From NCBI RefSeq assembly GCF_021432065.1, contig NZ_CP090364.1, forward strand, positions 248,001-312,000: a stretch of DNA of 64,000 bases, written 5' to 3'. Shown here piece after piece: positions 40,917-52,682 of this stretch. The notes under the pieces were generated by a model that was not told where the DNA came from, did not search any database, and saw nothing but the letters and a program-made list of their open reading frames with translations. The translations under genes and the position numbers were made by a program. The DNA is from Photobacterium sp. TLY01 (GTDB lineage: Bacteria > Pseudomonadota > Gammaproteobacteria > Enterobacterales > Vibrionaceae). Positions within the stretch are counted from its first letter, which is position 1. Each line of letters begins with the position of its first letter.

Positions 40917-42101
40917 GTGTCTAAAGAAAAATTTGAACGTACGAAACCGCACGTTAACGTTGGTACTATCGGCCACGTTGACCACGGTAAAACCACTCTG
41001 ACTGCTGCTATCTGTACTACTTTGGCTAAAGTATACGGTGGTGCTGCACGTGACTTCGCATCTATCGATAATGCGCCAGAAGAGCGTGAGCGTGGTATCA
41101 CTATCTCTACTTCTCACGTAGAGTACGATACTCCGACTCGCCACTACGCACACGTAGACTGCCCAGGACACGCTGACTACGTTAAGAACATGATCACCGG
41201 TGCTGCTCAGATGGACGGTGGTATCCTGGTTGTTGCTGCGACTGATGGCCCTATGCCTCAGACTCGTGAGCACATCCTGCTGGGTCGTCAGGTTGGTATC
41301 CCTTACATCATCGTGTTCATGAACAAGTGTGACATGGTTGATGACGAAGAGCTGCTGGAGCTGGTTGAGATGGAAGTTCGTGAACTTCTGTCTGAGTACG
41401 ACTTCCCAGGCGACGACTGCCCAGTAATCATGGGTTCTGCTCTGGGCGCGCTGAATGGCGAAGCTCAGTGGGAAGAGAAAATTGTTGAGCTGGCTGAAGC
41501 GCTGGATACTTACATCCCAGAGCCAGAGCGTGCGATCGACAAGCCGTTCATCCTGCCAATCGAAGACGTATTCTCAATCCAAGGCCGTGGTACTGTAGTT
41601 ACTGGTCGTGTTGAGCAAGGTATCGTTCGCGTAGGTGACGAAGTTGCTATCGTTGGTATCAAAGACACCATCACTACTACTTGTACTGGTGTTGAGATGT
41701 TCCGTAAGCTTCTGGACGAAGGCCGTGCTGGTGAGAACGTTGGTGTTCTGCTGCGTGGTACTAAGCGTGACGAAGTTGAGCGTGGTCAAGTACTGGCTAA
41801 GCCTGGTTCAATCACTCCGCACACAACTTTCGAGTCTGAAGTATACGTTCTGTCTAAAGACGAAGGCGGCCGTCATACTCCGTTCTTCAAAGGCTACCGT
41901 CCACAGTTCTACTTCCGTACAACTGACGTGACCGGTACTATCGAACTGCCAGAAGGCGTTGAGATGGTTATGCCAGGTGACAACATCAAGATGGTTGTTA
42001 CTCTGATCGCACCTATCGCAATGGACGAAGGTCTGCGCTTCGCAATCCGTGAAGGTGGCCGTACCGTTGGTGCTGGTGTTGTTGCTAAGATCGTTGCTTA
42101 A
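40917..42101 (+). CDS. tuf: Elongation factor Tu
   Basis: Delivers aminoacyl-tRNA to the ribosome; 394 residues. G1 GHVDHGKTT (residues 19-26), G3 DCPGHADY, G4 NKCD, with C-terminal [24 protein letters not shown] in two parts. The frame is open upstream to 40827, but the GTG at 40917 with AGGAAGGAA eight bases before it gives the universal start [14 protein letters not shown] second tuf copy elsewhere is likely but is not in the window. Confidence 0.98.
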   Translation: MSKEKFERTKPHVNVGTIGHVDHGKTTLTAAICTTLAKVYGGAARDFASIDNAPEERERGITISTSHVEYDTPTRHYAHVDCPGHADYVKNMITGAAQMDGGILVVAATDGPMPQTREHILLGRQVGIPYIIVFMNKCDMVDDEELLELVEMEVRELLSEYDFPGDDCPVIMGSALGALNGEAQWEEKIVELAEALDTYIPEPERAIDKPFILPIEDVFSIQGRGTVVTGRVEQGIVRVGDEVAIVGIKDTITTTCTGVEMFRKLLDEGRAGENVGVLLRGTKRDEVERGQVLAKPGSITPHTTFESEVYVLSKDEGGRHTPFFKGYRPQFYFRTTDVTGTIELPEGVEMVMPGDNIKMVVTLIAPIAMDEGLRFAIREGGRTVGAGVVAKIVA

Positions 42102-42124
42102 TTAGCAAAGATTGAATCAACACG

Positions 42125-42152
42125 AAAAAGGGAGCTTCGGCTCCCTTTTTGT
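42125..42152 (+). terminator. Terminator of the str operon
   Basis: AAAAAGGGAGC (42125-42135) and GCTCCCTTTTT (42140-42150) form a perfect stem around TTCG. It lies 23 bases after tuf. Confidence 0.93.
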
Positions 42153-42363
42153 ATATTCTGAACCTAATAGCAGACCTTCTCCGCTCAGTGTTTTCTTTTT
42201 TTGGGAAAACCTCCAAGCTAACTGCCTCTCTTTTCTACATATTCTCCAGGCGCAATTTTCTCCATGATTGATAACTAATTCATCTAGCAAAGTGACGGAA
42301 CAAAAGTGGTAATGCTAACGGTTCTTGTTTATATTTGAGTCAGATGAGTTGTAGAGAGTTGTT

Positions 42364-42597
42364 ATGTACGTTTGTCTGTGTCACGGAATTTCTGACAAAA
42401 AGATTGTGAAATTGATAGAAGAGGAAGGGGTGTCAGATATCCGTGGGATCAAAGCGATCACCCCTCTCGGTTCTCAATGTGGTAAGTGTATTCGCCAGGC
42501 AAAGGGTATCATTCAACATGTGGTTCTGGAGCGCGATACTGCTCAGGAGATTCCAGTGATTGACATCACTGAGGTTAGGCTCAAAAAAGCGAGCTAA
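42364..42597 (+). CDS. bfd: Bacterioferritin-associated ferredoxin
   Basis: 77-residue [2Fe-2S] protein that reduces the bacterioferritin core to release iron. Four ligand cysteines: Cys4, Cys6, Cys39 and Cys42 (CLC, QCGKC). It lies 82 bases upstream of bfr. The 262 bases before it are AT-rich; I find no convincing Fur box. Confidence 0.95.
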   Translation: MYVCLCHGISDKKIVKLIEEEGVSDIRGIKAITPLGSQCGKCIRQAKGIIQHVVLERDTAQEIPVIDITEVRLKKAS

Positions 42598-42622
42598 TCT
42601 TGGGTTGAACAACGTCTCTTTT

Positions 42623-42650
42623 TTGACACTCTTCAGATCGGTTCTAAGCT
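42623..42650 (+). promoter_or_regulatory. Weak candidate promoter for bfr
   Basis: TTGACA (42623-42628), 16-base spacer, TAAGCT (42645-42650). The -35 is perfect and the -10 poor. It would allow bfr to be expressed apart from bfd. Confidence 0.3.
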
Positions 42651-42679
42651 TAAAAGGACCGAGAGAGGAGTGTTAGCTA

Positions 42680-43156
42680 ATGAAAGCCGATCCGAAAATC
42701 ATTCAACATCTCAATAAAATCCTGGGCAATGAACTGGTGGCAATCAACCAGTACTTCCTCCATGCCCGTATGTACAAGGATTGGGGCCTCAAACATCTTG
42801 CCGATAAGGAATACCATGAATCGATCGATGAAATGAATCATGCCGATCATCTAATCGAACGGATCCTGTTTCTGGAGGGGATTCCGAATCTCCAGGACTT
42901 GGGTAAACTGCGTATTGGCGAAGATACCAAAGAAATGCTCGAGTGTGACCTCTCTCTGGAAATGGATGCCATTCCGGATTTACGTGACGCAATTCAGTAC
43001 GCTGAAGAAGTAAGGGATTATGTCTCCCGGGATCTATTCCAGGACATTCTGGAAGATGAAGAAGAGCATGTCGACTGGCTGGAAACCCAACTCGGTTTGA
43101 TCGAGCGCATGGGTATCAACAACTACAACCAGGCTCAGATTGTAGACGAAGACTAG
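42680..43156 (+). CDS. bfr: Bacterioferritin
   Basis: 24-mer iron store with haem at the dimer interface. The 158-residue protein keeps ferroxidase ligands Glu18 (GNELVAINQ), Glu51/His54 (DEMNHADH), Glu94 and the EEEHVDWLE block (Glu127/His130), and haem-ligand Met52. Length matches E. coli Bfr. Followed by its own terminator. Confidence 0.97.
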   Translation: MKADPKIIQHLNKILGNELVAINQYFLHARMYKDWGLKHLADKEYHESIDEMNHADHLIERILFLEGIPNLQDLGKLRIGEDTKEMLECDLSLEMDAIPDLRDAIQYAEEVRDYVSRDLFQDILEDEEEHVDWLETQLGLIERMGINNYNQAQIVDED

Positions 43157-43181
43157 TTTTGCACCATTCACAAGATATACC

Positions 43182-43217
43182 AGCCTTCATTTGTTCTCAG
43201 CAGATGAAGGCTTTTTT
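43182..43217 (+). terminator. Terminator after bfr
   Basis: AGCCTTCAT (43182-43190) pairs with ATGAAGGCT (43204-43212), followed by a T run to 43217. It separates bfr from the S10 promoter. Confidence 0.88.
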
Positions 43218-43246
43218 CATTTTACTGCTTAATTTCCCATCATCCC

Positions 43247-43274
43247 TTGCCTTTCATTTTGTGATCGGTATAAT
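43247..43274 (+). promoter_or_regulatory. S10 operon promoter
   Basis: TTGCCT (43247-43252), 16-base spacer, TATAAT (43269-43274). It is the only good promoter in the 348-base gap before rpsJ and would give a leader of roughly 220 bases. Confidence 0.8.
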
Positions 43275-43325
43275 GCCCGGCACTGTCTCGAGAAGACGGT
43301 TGTGAACCAATAAGCGTTGAGGAAG

Positions 43326-43816
<491 letters not shown>

Positions 43817-43830
43817 GGGGAGATAAGAGA

Positions 43831-44460
43831 ATGATTGGTCTAATCGGTCGTAAAGTGGGCATGACCCGCATCTTTACCGAAGATGGCGCTTCTATCCCAG
43901 TTACTGTGGTTGAAGTAGAAAATAACCGTGTTACTCAGGTTAAATCTGTAGACACTGATGGTTATAACGCTATCCAGGTTACCGCTGGTGCTAAGAAAGC
44001 AAGCCGCGTAAACAAAGCTGAAGCTGGTCACTTTGCGAAAGCAGGTGTTGAAGCTGGCCGTGGTTTGTGGGAATTCCGCCTGGACAATGGTGAAGAGTTC
44101 GCAGTAGGCGCTGAGCTGAACGTAGAACTGTTCAACGAAATTAAGAAAGTAGACGTTACTGGCACTTCTAAGGGTAAAGGTTTCCAAGGCGCTGTTAAGC
44201 GTTGGAACTTCCGTACTCAAGATATGAGCCACGGTAACTCCTTGTCTCACCGTGCCCCTGGTTCTATCGGTCAATGTCAGACTCCAGGTCGCGTATTTAA
44301 AGGCAAGAAAATGGCTGGTCACATGGGTGCTGAGCGTGTAACGACTCAGAACCTAGAGATCGTACGTGTTGACGCTGAGCGCAACCTGCTTCTGATCAAA
44401 GGTGCAGTACCAGGCGCAACTGGCGGCAACGTGATCGTAAAACCAGCTGTTAAAGCGTAA
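43831..44460 (+). CDS. rplC: 50S ribosomal protein L3
   Basis: Early assembly protein of the large subunit near the peptidyl transferase centre, 209 residues, [19 protein letters not shown] start and [19 protein letters not shown] motif. AGGGGAG is eight bases upstream. Length is normal. Confidence 0.99.
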   Translation: MIGLIGRKVGMTRIFTEDGASIPVTVVEVENNRVTQVKSVDTDGYNAIQVTAGAKKASRVNKAEAGHFAKAGVEAGRGLWEFRLDNGEEFAVGAELNVELFNEIKKVDVTGTSKGKGFQGAVKRWNFRTQDMSHGNSLSHRAPGSIGQCQTPGRVFKGKKMAGHMGAERVTTQNLEIVRVDAERNLLLIKGAVPGATGGNVIVKPAVKA

Positions 44461-44476
44461 CGTCGAGGAGTTAGTA

Positions 44477-45079
44477 ATGGAATTGGTAGTCAAAGGCGCT
44501 GATGCGCTAGCTGTCTCCGAAACTACTTTTGGGCGTGAGTTTAACGAAGCGCTGGTGCACCAAGTAGTTGTTGCGTATGCAGCAGGTGCCCGTCAAGGTA
44601 CTCGTGCACAAAAGACCCGTTCTGACGTATCTGGTGGCGGTGCTAAGCCATGGCGTCAAAAGGGTACTGGTCGTGCCCGTGCGGGTACAATCCGTAGCCC
44701 ACTGTGGCGTACAGGTGGTGTAACTTTCGCAGCTCGTCCACAGGACCACAGCCAGAAAGTTAACAAGAAAATGTACCGCGGTGCGATGAAGTGCATCCTG
44801 TCTGAGCTGGTTCGTCAAGAGCGTCTGATCGTTGTTGATAACTTCTCAGTAGAAGCACCGAAAACGAAAGAGCTGGCTGCAAAGCTGAAAGAACTGGAAC
44901 TGAACGATGTTCTGATCGTGACCGGTGAACTGGATGAGAATCTGTTCCTGGCAGCACGCAACCTGTACAAGGTTGACGTTCGCGATGCCGCTGCAATCGA
45001 CCCAGTTAGCTTGATCGCATTCGACAAAGTAGTGATGACTGCTGCGGCAGTTAAGCAAGTTGAGGAGATGCTGGCATGA
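44477..45079 (+). CDS. rplD: 50S ribosomal protein L4
   Basis: 200-residue large-subunit protein with the exit-tunnel loop ([21 protein letters not shown], split by residues 58-78). In E. coli it also represses its own operon through the S10 leader, and the leader here looks competent for this. GAGGAG precedes the ATG; stop overlaps rplW by 4 bases. Confidence 0.98.
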   Translation: MELVVKGADALAVSETTFGREFNEALVHQVVVAYAAGARQGTRAQKTRSDVSGGGAKPWRQKGTGRARAGTIRSPLWRTGGVTFAARPQDHSQKVNKKMYRGAMKCILSELVRQERLIVVDNFSVEAPKTKELAAKLKELELNDVLIVTGELDENLFLAARNLYKVDVRDAAAIDPVSLIAFDKVVMTAAAVKQVEEMLA

Positions 45080-45378
45080 TCACCGAAGAGCGTATCCTAA
45101 AAGTTCTGCGTGCTCCGCACATCTCTGAAAAAGCGACCATGGCTGCAGAAAACGGTAACACTATCGTTTTCAAAGTAGCGATGACCGCAACGAAGCGTGA
45201 GATCAAAGCGGCAGTTGAAAAACTGTTCGAGGTTGAAGTTAAGTCTGTAAATACTCTGATTGCTAAAGGTAAAACTAAGCGTCAAGGTATGCGCCAAGGC
45301 CGTCGTAGTGACTGGAAGAAAGCGTACGTGATCCTGAAAGAAGGTCAAGACATCGACTTCGCTGGTAGTGCAGAGTAA
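45076..45378 (+). CDS. rplW: 50S ribosomal protein L23
   Basis: 100-residue protein at the tunnel exit, docking site for trigger factor and [18 protein letters not shown] and [13 protein letters not shown] are conserved. Starts in the rplD stop (ATGA). Confidence 0.98.
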   Translation: MITEERILKVLRAPHISEKATMAAENGNTIVFKVAMTATKREIKAAVEKLFEVEVKSVNTLIAKGKTKRQGMRQGRRSDWKKAYVILKEGQDIDFAGSAE

Positions 45379-45396
45379 GGCTAGGAGCAAAGAAGA

Positions 45397-46221
45397 ATGG
45401 CTATTGTAAAATGTAAGCCGACTTCCCCAGGTCGTCGCCACGTTGTTAAAGTGGTTAACTCTGACCTGCATAAGGGTAAGCCGTATGCACCACTTCTAGA
45501 GAAAAACTCTAAGACTGGTGGTCGTAACAATAACGGTCGTATTACTGTTCGTCACATCGGTGGTGGTAACAAACAACATTACCGTCTGATTGACTTTAAG
45601 CGTAATAAAGATGGTATCCCAGCGAAAGTTGAGCGTCTGGAATACGATCCAAACCGTAGCGCAAACATCGCTCTGGTTCTGTACGCAGACGGTGAGCGTC
45701 GTTACATCATTGCACCAAAAGGCATCCAAGCTGGTGATACTATCCAGTCTGGTTCAGATGCTGCGATCAAAGTAGGTAACACCCTGCCAATGCGCAACAT
45801 CCCAGTCGGTTCAACTGTACACTGTGTTGAACTGAAGCCTGGTAAAGGTGCACAGCTGGCTCGTTCAGCTGGTACTTACGCACAAATCGTAGCTCGTGCT
45901 GGCGCATACGTAACTATTCGTCTGCGTTCTGGCGAAATGCGTAAAGTTCTTGCCGAAGGTCGTGCGACTCTGGGTGAGGTTGGTAACGGTGAGCATATGC
46001 TGCGTGAACTGGGTAAAGCCGGTGCTTCACGTTGGCGTGGTGTTCGTCCAACCGTACGTGGTGTTGTAATGAACCCAATCGACCACCCACACGGTGGTGG
46101 TGAAGGTCGTACTTCTGGTGGTCGTCACCCAGTGACACCATGGGGCGTACCGACTAAGGGTTACAAAACTCGTAAGAACAAACGTACCGACAAGTACATC
46201 GTACGTCGTCGTAATAAGTAA
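45397..46221 (+). CDS. rplB: 50S ribosomal protein L2
   Basis: 274-residue protein needed for subunit association and peptidyl transfer. [19 protein letters not shown] start, [17 protein letters not shown] and the [20 protein letters not shown] block with the essential His. Located after rplW. Confidence 0.99.
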   Translation: MAIVKCKPTSPGRRHVVKVVNSDLHKGKPYAPLLEKNSKTGGRNNNGRITVRHIGGGNKQHYRLIDFKRNKDGIPAKVERLEYDPNRSANIALVLYADGERRYIIAPKGIQAGDTIQSGSDAAIKVGNTLPMRNIPVGSTVHCVELKPGKGAQLARSAGTYAQIVARAGAYVTIRLRSGEMRKVLAEGRATLGEVGNGEHMLRELGKAGASRWRGVRPTVRGVVMNPIDHPHGGGEGRTSGGRHPVTPWGVPTKGYKTRKNKRTDKYIVRRRNK

Positions 46222-46238
46222 TTTATATCAGAGGATAA

Positions 46239-46520
<282 letters not shown>

Positions 46521-46534
46521 GAGGAGTATAGGTA

Positions 46535-46867
46535 ATGGAAGCTATCGCTAAACATCGCTTTGCTCGCATCTCACCGCAGAAAGCTCGTTTGGTTGCGGAT
46601 CAAGTGCGCGGTAAAACGGTTGCACAAGCTCTGGAAATTCTGACTTTCAGCAACAAAAAAGCTGCTGATCTGGTTAAGAAGGTTCTGGAATCCGCTATCG
46701 CTAATGCTGAGCACAACGAAGGCGCAGACATCGATGATTTGAATGTTGCGAAAATCTTCGTTGATGAAGGTCCAACCATGAAGCGTATTATGCCTCGTGC
46801 TAAAGGCCGTGCCGATCGCATCTTGAAGCGTTCTAGCCACATCACTGTTGTTGTAGCGGATCGCTAA
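46535..46867 (+). CDS. rplV: 50S ribosomal protein L22
   Basis: 110-residue exit-tunnel protein; the loop at [20 protein letters not shown] is the site where macrolide-resistance changes usually lie and looks ordinary here. [19 protein letters not shown] start. Confidence 0.99.
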   Translation: MEAIAKHRFARISPQKARLVADQVRGKTVAQALEILTFSNKKAADLVKKVLESAIANAEHNEGADIDDLNVAKIFVDEGPTMKRIMPRAKGRADRILKRSSHITVVVADR

Positions 46868-46886
46868 GAGAGTAGGAGACAAAGCA

Positions 46887-47579
46887 ATGGGTCAAAAAGT
46901 ACATCCTAATGGTATTCGTCTTGGCATCGTGAAGCCTTGGAATACCACTTGGTATGCTAACAGCAACGAATTCGCTGACAACCTAGACGGCGACTTCAAG
47001 GTACGTCAATTCCTGACCAAGGAATTAGCAAAAGCGTCTCTGTCTCGTATCGTTATCGAGCGTCCTGCTAAGAGCATTCGTGTAACTATTCACACTGCTC
47101 GTCCAGGCGTTGTTATCGGTAAGAAAGGCGAAGACGTAGAGAAACTGCGCGCTCGCGTTGCTAAGATCGCTGGTGTGCCAGCTCAGATCAACATCGCTGA
47201 AGTTCGTAAGCCAGAGCTGGATGCACAGCTTGTTGGTGACAGCATCGCTTCTCAGCTGGAGCGTCGTGTTATGTTCCGTCGCGCGATGAAGCGTGCGGTA
47301 CAAAATGCTATGCGTCTGGGCGCTAAAGGCATCAAAGTTGAAGTAAGCGGCCGTCTGGGCGGCGCTGAAATCGCACGTACTGAGTGGTACCGTGAAGGCC
47401 GTGTGCCTCTGCACACTCTGCGTGCTGACATTGATTATGCGACTTCTTCTGCTCACACCCAATACGGTGTAATTGGTATCAAAACTTGGATCTTCAAAGG
47501 TGAAGTTCTGGGTGGTATGCCAGTTGAAGAGCCTAAGGCTGATAACAAGCCGAAGAAGCAACGCAAAGGCCGTAAATAA
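46887..47579 (+). CDS. rpsC: 30S ribosomal protein S3
   Basis: 230-residue protein with KH domain ([16 protein letters not shown]), part of the mRNA entry helicase. [19 protein letters not shown] start. Basic C-terminal tail [10 protein letters not shown]. Full length. Confidence 0.99.
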   Translation: MGQKVHPNGIRLGIVKPWNTTWYANSNEFADNLDGDFKVRQFLTKELAKASLSRIVIERPAKSIRVTIHTARPGVVIGKKGEDVEKLRARVAKIAGVPAQINIAEVRKPELDAQLVGDSIASQLERRVMFRRAMKRAVQNAMRLGAKGIKVEVSGRLGGAEIARTEWYREGRVPLHTLRADIDYATSSAHTQYGVIGIKTWIFKGEVLGGMPVEEPKADNKPKKQRKGRK

Positions 47580-47590
47580 GGAGTTTATTG

Positions 47591-48000
47591 ATGCTGCAAC
47601 CTAAACGCACTAAATTCCGCAAGACTCATAAGGGTCGTAACCGCGGTCTGGCGAACGGTACTGATGTAAGCTTCGGTACTTTCGGTCTGAAAGCAGTTGG
47701 CCGTGGCCGTATCACTGCTCGTCAGATCGAGGCTGCTCGTCGTGCTATGACTCGTCATATCAAACGTCAGGGCCAAATCTGGATTCGTATCTTCCCGGAC
47801 AAGCCGATTACAAGCAAGCCGTTGGAAGTTCGTCAGGGTAAGGGTAAAGGTAACGTTGAGTACTGGGTAGCCCAAATCCAACCAGGTAAAGTTCTTTATG
47901 AAATGAATGGTGTTTCAGAAGATCTTGCTCGCGAAGCCTTTAAACTGGCCGCGCGTAAGCTTCCTGTAAAAACCACTTTCGTAACTAAGGCGGTGATGTG

Positions 48001-48001
<1 letters not shown>
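47591..48001 (+). CDS. rplP: 50S ribosomal protein L16
   Basis: 136-residue protein at the central protuberance and A-site, [19 protein letters not shown] start. The frame opens at a TTG (47588), but ATG 47591 with GGAG at 47580-47583 matches the family. Stop overlaps the rpmC ATG by one base. Confidence 0.98.
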
Positions 48002-48446
<445 letters not shown>

Positions 48447-48473
48447 GCGAGTTTTAGCAACGACATAACTGAG

Positions 48474-48507
48474 CGGCCCCTGAAAAAACGGGGCCGTTTA
48501 TTTTTTA
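48474..48507 (+). terminator. Terminator of the S10 operon
   Basis: CGGCCCC (48474-48480) pairs with GGGGCCG (48490-48496) around TGAAAAAAC, followed by TTTATTTTTTAT. It lies 28 bases past rpsQ and shows that S10 and spc are separate units here. Confidence 0.88.
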
Positions 48508-48532
48508 TCTACCCATTCTCAAAAAATGGTGT

Positions 48533-48538
48533 TATTAT
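48533..48538 (+). promoter_or_regulatory. Candidate -10 of the spc promoter
   Basis: TATTAT, 72 bases upstream of rplN, followed by a GC-rich GCCGCCC. There is no good -35 at proper spacing. Existence of a spc promoter here follows from the terminator upstream; the exact box is uncertain. Confidence 0.35.
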
Positions 48539-48610
48539 TCGCCGCCCTTGTAATAAAGGCGAATTCGACCCGAGATGGGTCTAGATGTTTTTGATAAGCG
48601 GAGCACTAAC

Positions 48611-48982
48611 ATGATCCAAATGCAAAGTATGCTAGATGCAGCCGATAACTCCGGCGCTCGTAGCGTAATGTGTATTAAGGTTCTGGGTGGTTCTCACCGT
48701 CGCTATGCACATATCGGTGACATCATCAAAGTTACTGTTAAGGAAGCAATTCCTCGCGGTAAAGTGAAAAAAGGTGATGTACTGAAAGCGGTGGTTGTGC
48801 GCACCCGTAAAGGCGTTCGTCGTCCAGACGGCTCTGTCATTCGCTTCGACCGTAATGCTTGCGTATTGCTGAACAACAATACAGAGCAACCAATCGGTAC
48901 TCGTATCTTTGGCCCAGTGACTCGTGAACTTCGCTCTGCGAAATTCATGAAAATTGTTTCACTAGCGCCAGAAGTACTGTAA
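48611..48982 (+). CDS. rplN: 50S ribosomal protein L14
   Basis: 123-residue protein at the subunit interface, [19 protein letters not shown] start, [17 protein letters not shown]. The frame is open to 48575, but CGGAG at 48599-48603 and the family start give 48611. First gene of the spc operon. Confidence 0.98.
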   Translation: MIQMQSMLDAADNSGARSVMCIKVLGGSHRRYAHIGDIIKVTVKEAIPRGKVKKGDVLKAVVVRTRKGVRRPDGSVIRFDRNACVLLNNNTEQPIGTRIFGPVTRELRSAKFMKIVSLAPEVL

Positions 48983-48994
48983 GGAGTGACGAAA

Positions 48995-49309
48995 ATGGCA
49001 GCTAAAATCCGTCGTAACGACGAAGTTATCGTTCTTACTGGTAAAGATAAAGGTAAGAAAGGTAAAGTATCTAAGGTCCTGGCAACTGGTAAAATCGTTG
49101 TTGAAGGTATCAACCTGGTTAAAAAACACCAAAAGCCTGTACCGGCTATGGGTATCCAGGGTGGCATCGTTGAACAAGAAGCAGCTCTTGATGCTTCTAA
49201 CGTTGCAATCTTTAACGCGGCAACTGGTAAAGCTGACCGTGTAGGCTTCCGATTTGAAGACGGCAAAAAAGTTCGTTTCTTCAAGTCTAATGGCGAAACT
49301 ATCAAGTAA
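48995..49309 (+). CDS. rplX: 50S ribosomal protein L24
   Basis: 104-residue assembly-initiator protein, [19 protein letters not shown] start (KOW motif). GTG at 48986 lies in the ribosome binding region; AAGGAG at 48981-48986 with eight-base spacing supports ATG 48995. Confidence 0.98.
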   Translation: MAAKIRRNDEVIVLTGKDKGKKGKVSKVLATGKIVVEGINLVKKHQKPVPAMGIQGGIVEQEAALDASNVAIFNAATGKADRVGFRFEDGKKVRFFKSNGETIK

Positions 49310-49324
49310 TTTTGGAGTAGTACT

Positions 49325-49864
49325 ATGGCGAAACTGCATGATTACTACAAAGAGTCTGTTGTAAAAGAGCTTTCTGACAAGTTCGAGTACAAGAGCATCA
49401 TGCAAGTCCCAAGGATCGAAAAGATCACCCTGAACATGGGTGTCGGTGAAGCCTTGAACGACAAGAAGCTGTTGGAAAACGCAGCTGCTGATATGGCCGC
49501 AATTACAGGTCAAAAGCCGCTGGTTACCAAAGCTCGTAAGTCTGTTGCTGGCTTTAAGATCCGTGAGGGCTACCCGATCGGCTGTAAAGTAACCCTGCGT
49601 GGCGAACGTATGTGGGACTTTTTCGAACGTCTGATCTCTATTGCTGTACCGCGTATCCGTGATTTCCGTGGCTTAAACCCGAAATCATTTGACGGTCGTG
49701 GTAACTATAGCATGGGCGTTCGTGAGCAGATTATCTTCCCAGAGATCGATTTCGATAAAGTGGATCGTGTACGTGGTTTAGACATCACAATCACAACTAC
49801 TGCGAACTCTGACGAAGAAGCTCGTGCTCTGCTGTCTGCTTTTAACTTCCCATTCCGTAAGTAA
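49325..49864 (+). CDS. rplE: 50S ribosomal protein L5
   Basis: 179-residue protein that binds 5S rRNA and the P-site t[22 protein letters not shown] start. In E. coli S8 represses spc translation at the start of this gene; I did not resolve the corresponding fold here. Confidence 0.99.
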   Translation: MAKLHDYYKESVVKELSDKFEYKSIMQVPRIEKITLNMGVGEALNDKKLLENAAADMAAITGQKPLVTKARKSVAGFKIREGYPIGCKVTLRGERMWDFFERLISIAVPRIRDFRGLNPKSFDGRGNYSMGVREQIIFPEIDFDKVDRVRGLDITITTTANSDEEARALLSAFNFPFRK

Positions 49865-49880
49865 AAAGTAAGGGTTACTA

Positions 49881-50186
49881 ATGGCTAAAGAATCTATGAA
49901 GGCACGTGAAGTAAAACGTGCCAAGCTGGTAGCAAAGTACGCTGAAAAGCGTGCAGCGCTTAAAGCTCTAATTAGCGACGTGAATGCGTCTGAAGAAGAA
50001 CGCTGGGATGCAGTGCTCAAGCTTCAGTCTCTACCACGTGATTCAAGTCCATCTCGTCAGCGTAACCGCTGTAACCAGACTGGACGCCCACACGGGTACC
50101 TGCGTAAGTTTGGTCTGTCCCGTATCAAGGTTCGTGAAGCTTGCATGAAAGGCGAGATTCCGGGTCTGCGTAAGGCTAGCTGGTAA
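49881..50186 (+). CDS. rpsN: 30S ribosomal protein S14
   Basis: 101-residue zinc-independent form (no CxxC pairs), [19 protein letters not shown] start and [19 protein letters not shown] core. Third-class head protein. Family length. Confidence 0.99.
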   Translation: MAKESMKAREVKRAKLVAKYAEKRAALKALISDVNASEEERWDAVLKLQSLPRDSSPSRQRNRCNQTGRPHGYLRKFGLSRIKVREACMKGEIPGLRKASW

Positions 50187-50222
50187 TTTTATTACCAATT
50201 AAGAATCACGGAGTATTGACTT

Positions 50223-50615
50223 ATGAGCATGCAAGATCCGATTTCGGATATGCTGACCCGCATTCGTAACGGTCAGGCAGCGAAGAAAGTTGCTGTTAAA
50301 ATGCCATCTTCTAAGTTGAAAGTTGCCATCGCAGCTTTGCTGAAAGAAGAAGGTTTTGTGGCTGACTACGCCGTTTCTGGCGAAGTTAAGCCTGAACTCG
50401 AAGTTACTCTGAAGTACTTCGAGACTAAAGCTGTAATTGAGCAAATCCAGCGCGTTTCACGTCCTGGCCTGCGTATCTATAAGAAAAAAGATGCGCTGCC
50501 GACTGTGATGGGTGGCCTGGGTATTGCCGTTGTGTCCACTTCCAAGGGTCTGATGACTGACCGTGCTGCTCGTAAAGCAGGTCTTGGTGGTGAGATTATC
50601 TGCTACGTAGCTTAA
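50223..50615 (+). CDS. rpsH: 30S ribosomal protein S8
   Basis: 130-residue platform protein and known translational repressor of the spc operon in E. coli. [18 protein letters not shown] start, [11 protein letters not shown] end. Confidence 0.99.
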   Translation: MSMQDPISDMLTRIRNGQAAKKVAVKMPSSKLKVAIAALLKEEGFVADYAVSGEVKPELEVTLKYFETKAVIEQIQRVSRPGLRIYKKKDALPTVMGGLGIAVVSTSKGLMTDRAARKAGLGGEIICYVA

Positions 50616-50628
50616 TAGGAGTAGGAAA

Positions 50629-51162
50629 ATGTCACGTGTTGCAAAAGCACCTGTAGTTGTTCCTGCCGGCGTAGAAGTTAAACTCAACGGTCAGGAAATC
50701 ACTGTAAAAGGTGGTAAGGGTGAGCTGGTTCGTGTAATCAACGAAGCAGTTGTACTAACCCAGGAAGAAAACACCATTAAGTTCGGTCCTCGCGACGGCT
50801 TCAACGATGCTTGGGCACAGGCTGGTACAGCTCGTGCACTGGTTAACAACATGGTTGTTGGTGTTACTGAAGGCTTTACTAAGAAGCTGATCCTTAAGGG
50901 TGTAGGTTATCGTGCTGCCATTAAAGGCAACGCTGTTGGCCTGACTCTGGGCTTCTCACACCCAGTTGAGCATGAACTGCCTGCAGGTATTAAAGCTGAG
51001 TGTCCAACTCAAACTGAAATCGTACTGACTGGTACTGATAAGCAGTTGATTGGTCAAGTCGCTGCAGACATTCGCGCTTACCGTAGCCCTGAGCCTTACA
51101 AAGGTAAAGGTGTTCGTTACGCCGACGAAGTCGTGCGTATTAAAGAAGCTAAGAAGAAGTAA
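50629..51162 (+). CDS. rplF: 50S ribosomal protein L6
   Basis: 177-residue protein at the factor-binding region, starting [19 protein letters not shown], with the [20 protein letters not shown]-terminal block. AGGAG is seven bases before the start. Confidence 0.99.
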   Translation: MSRVAKAPVVVPAGVEVKLNGQEITVKGGKGELVRVINEAVVLTQEENTIKFGPRDGFNDAWAQAGTARALVNNMVVGVTEGFTKKLILKGVGYRAAIKGNAVGLTLGFSHPVEHELPAGIKAECPTQTEIVLTGTDKQLIGQVAADIRAYRSPEPYKGKGVRYADEVVRIKEAKKK

Positions 51163-51171
51163 GGTAACACT

Positions 51172-51525
51172 ATGGATAAGAAAGCATCTCGTATCCGTCG
51201 TGCGACCAGAGCACGTCGTAAGATTGCTGAACTGGGTGCAACTCGCTTGGTAGTACACCGTACTCCACGCCATGTGTACGCTCAGGTAATCGCACCAAAT
51301 GGCTCCGAGGTTATCGCTGCCGCTTCTACCGTAGAAAAAGCGATCCGTGAGCAAGTGAAGAGCACCGGTAACAAAGACGCTGCTGCAGTTGTGGGTAAAA
51401 TCATCGCTGAGCGCGCGATTGAAAAAGGCATCTCTAACGTTGCATTCGATCGTTCCGGTTTCCAATACCACGGCCGCGTGGCTGCACTGGCAGAAGCTGC
51501 CCGTGAAGCTGGTCTGAAATTCTAA
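51172..51525 (+). CDS. rplR: 50S ribosomal protein L18
   Basis: 117-residue 5S rRNA-binding protein, [19 protein letters not shown] start, [19 protein letters not shown] end. Confidence 0.99.
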   Translation: MDKKASRIRRATRARRKIAELGATRLVVHRTPRHVYAQVIAPNGSEVIAAASTVEKAIREQVKSTGNKDAAAVVGKIIAERAIEKGISNVAFDRSGFQYHGRVAALAEAAREAGLKF

Positions 51526-51537
51526 GGTAGGCGGAAG

Positions 51538-52035
51538 ATGGCTAACGAAAAAACTCAATCAGATCTGCATGAAAAGCTGATCGCTGTTAACCGTGTATCT
51601 AAGACGGTTAAAGGTGGTCGTATTTTCAGCTTTACTGCACTAACTGTTGTTGGTGATGGTAATGGTCGCGTTGGTTTCGGTTACGGCAAAGCACGTGAAG
51701 TGCCTGCTGCAATCCAGAAAGCAATGGAAAAAGCACGCCGTAACATGGTTACAGTTGCCCTGAACGAAGGTACGCTACACCACGCTGTTAAAGGTCGCCA
51801 CACTGGTTCTAAGGTGTACATGCAACCTGCATCAGAAGGTACTGGTATCATCGCCGGTGGTGCAATGCGTGCCGTGCTGGAAGTCGCTGGCGTGCATAAC
51901 GTCCTGGCTAAAGCATACGGTTCTACAAACCCAATCAATATCGTTCGCGCGACTATTGATGGTTTGAGTGGTATGAACTCTCCAGAAATGATCGCTGCGA
52001 AGCGTGGTCTTTCTGTTAAAGAAATTCTGGAGTAA
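51538..52035 (+). CDS. rpsE: 30S ribosomal protein S5
   Basis: 165-residue protein of the mRNA entry site, with the [19 protein letters not shown] motif and [16 protein letters not shown]. Length is within the family range; spectinomycin-contact loop looks ordinary. Confidence 0.99.
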   Translation: MANEKTQSDLHEKLIAVNRVSKTVKGGRIFSFTALTVVGDGNGRVGFGYGKAREVPAAIQKAMEKARRNMVTVALNEGTLHHAVKGRHTGSKVYMQPASEGTGIIAGGAMRAVLEVAGVHNVLAKAYGSTNPINIVRATIDGLSGMNSPEMIAAKRGLSVKEILE

Positions 52036-52040
52036 TCGAC

Positions 52041-52220
52041 ATGGCTAAAACAATCAAAGTAACTCAGACTCGTAGCTCTATCGGTCGTTTGCCGAAGCAT
52101 AAAGCTACACTGCGTGGCTTGGGCCTACGTCGCATCAACCACACTGTTGAGCTGGAAGATACTGCTTGCGTACGCGGCATGATCAACCAGGTTCATTACA
52201 TGGTTAAAGTAGAGGAGTAA
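52041..52220 (+). CDS. rpmD: 50S ribosomal protein L30
   Basis: Short gene read directly: 59 residues, [19 protein letters not shown] start, [18 protein letters not shown], ending VHYMVKVEE. It lies 5 bases after rpsE and 5 before rplO, the universal position. Confidence 0.98.
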   Translation: MAKTIKVTQTRSSIGRLPKHKATLRGLGLRRINHTVELEDTACVRGMINQVHYMVKVEE

Positions 52221-52225
52221 TCAGA

Positions 52226-52660
52226 ATGCGTTTGAATACTCTATCTCCGGCTGCGGGTTCTAAGCCTTCTGCGAAGCGCGTAGGCCGTGGTATCGGTTCA
52301 GGCCTGGGCAAAACTTGTGGCCGTGGTCACAAAGGTCAGAAATCACGTTCTGGTGGTTCTGTTCGCCCAGGTTTCGAAGGCGGTCAAATGCCTTTGAAAC
52401 AGCGTCTACCAAAATTCGGTTTTACTTCTCGCAAGAGCCTGGTAACAGCTGAAGTTCGTCTGTCAGAGCTGGCGAAAGTTGAAGGTGACGTAGTAAGTCT
52501 GGAAACACTGAAAGCTGCAAACGTGATCACCAAGAACATGGAAACTGTTAAAGTTGTTCTGTCTGGTGAGATCAACCGCGCTGTTACAGTGAAAGGCTTA
52601 CGCGTAACTAAAGGCGCTAAAGCTGCGATCGAAGCTGCAGGCGGTAAAATCGAGGAATAA
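52226..52660 (+). CDS. rplO: 50S ribosomal protein L15
   Basis: 144-residue protein, [19 protein letters not shown] start, [18 protein letters not shown] glycine-rich arm. Next gene is secY, 22 bases on. Confidence 0.99.
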   Translation: MRLNTLSPAAGSKPSAKRVGRGIGSGLGKTCGRGHKGQKSRSGGSVRPGFEGGQMPLKQRLPKFGFTSRKSLVTAEVRLSELAKVEGDVVSLETLKAANVITKNMETVKVVLSGEINRAVTVKGLRVTKGAKAAIEAAGGKIEE

Positions 52661-52682
52661 TTAACTCGAGGATGAGGTACAG

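Noticed and set aside
42266-42285. Fur box upstream of bfd
   Set aside because: TTGATAACTAATTCATC matches the 19-bp Fur consensus poorly in its right half; not better than expected in AT-rich DNA.
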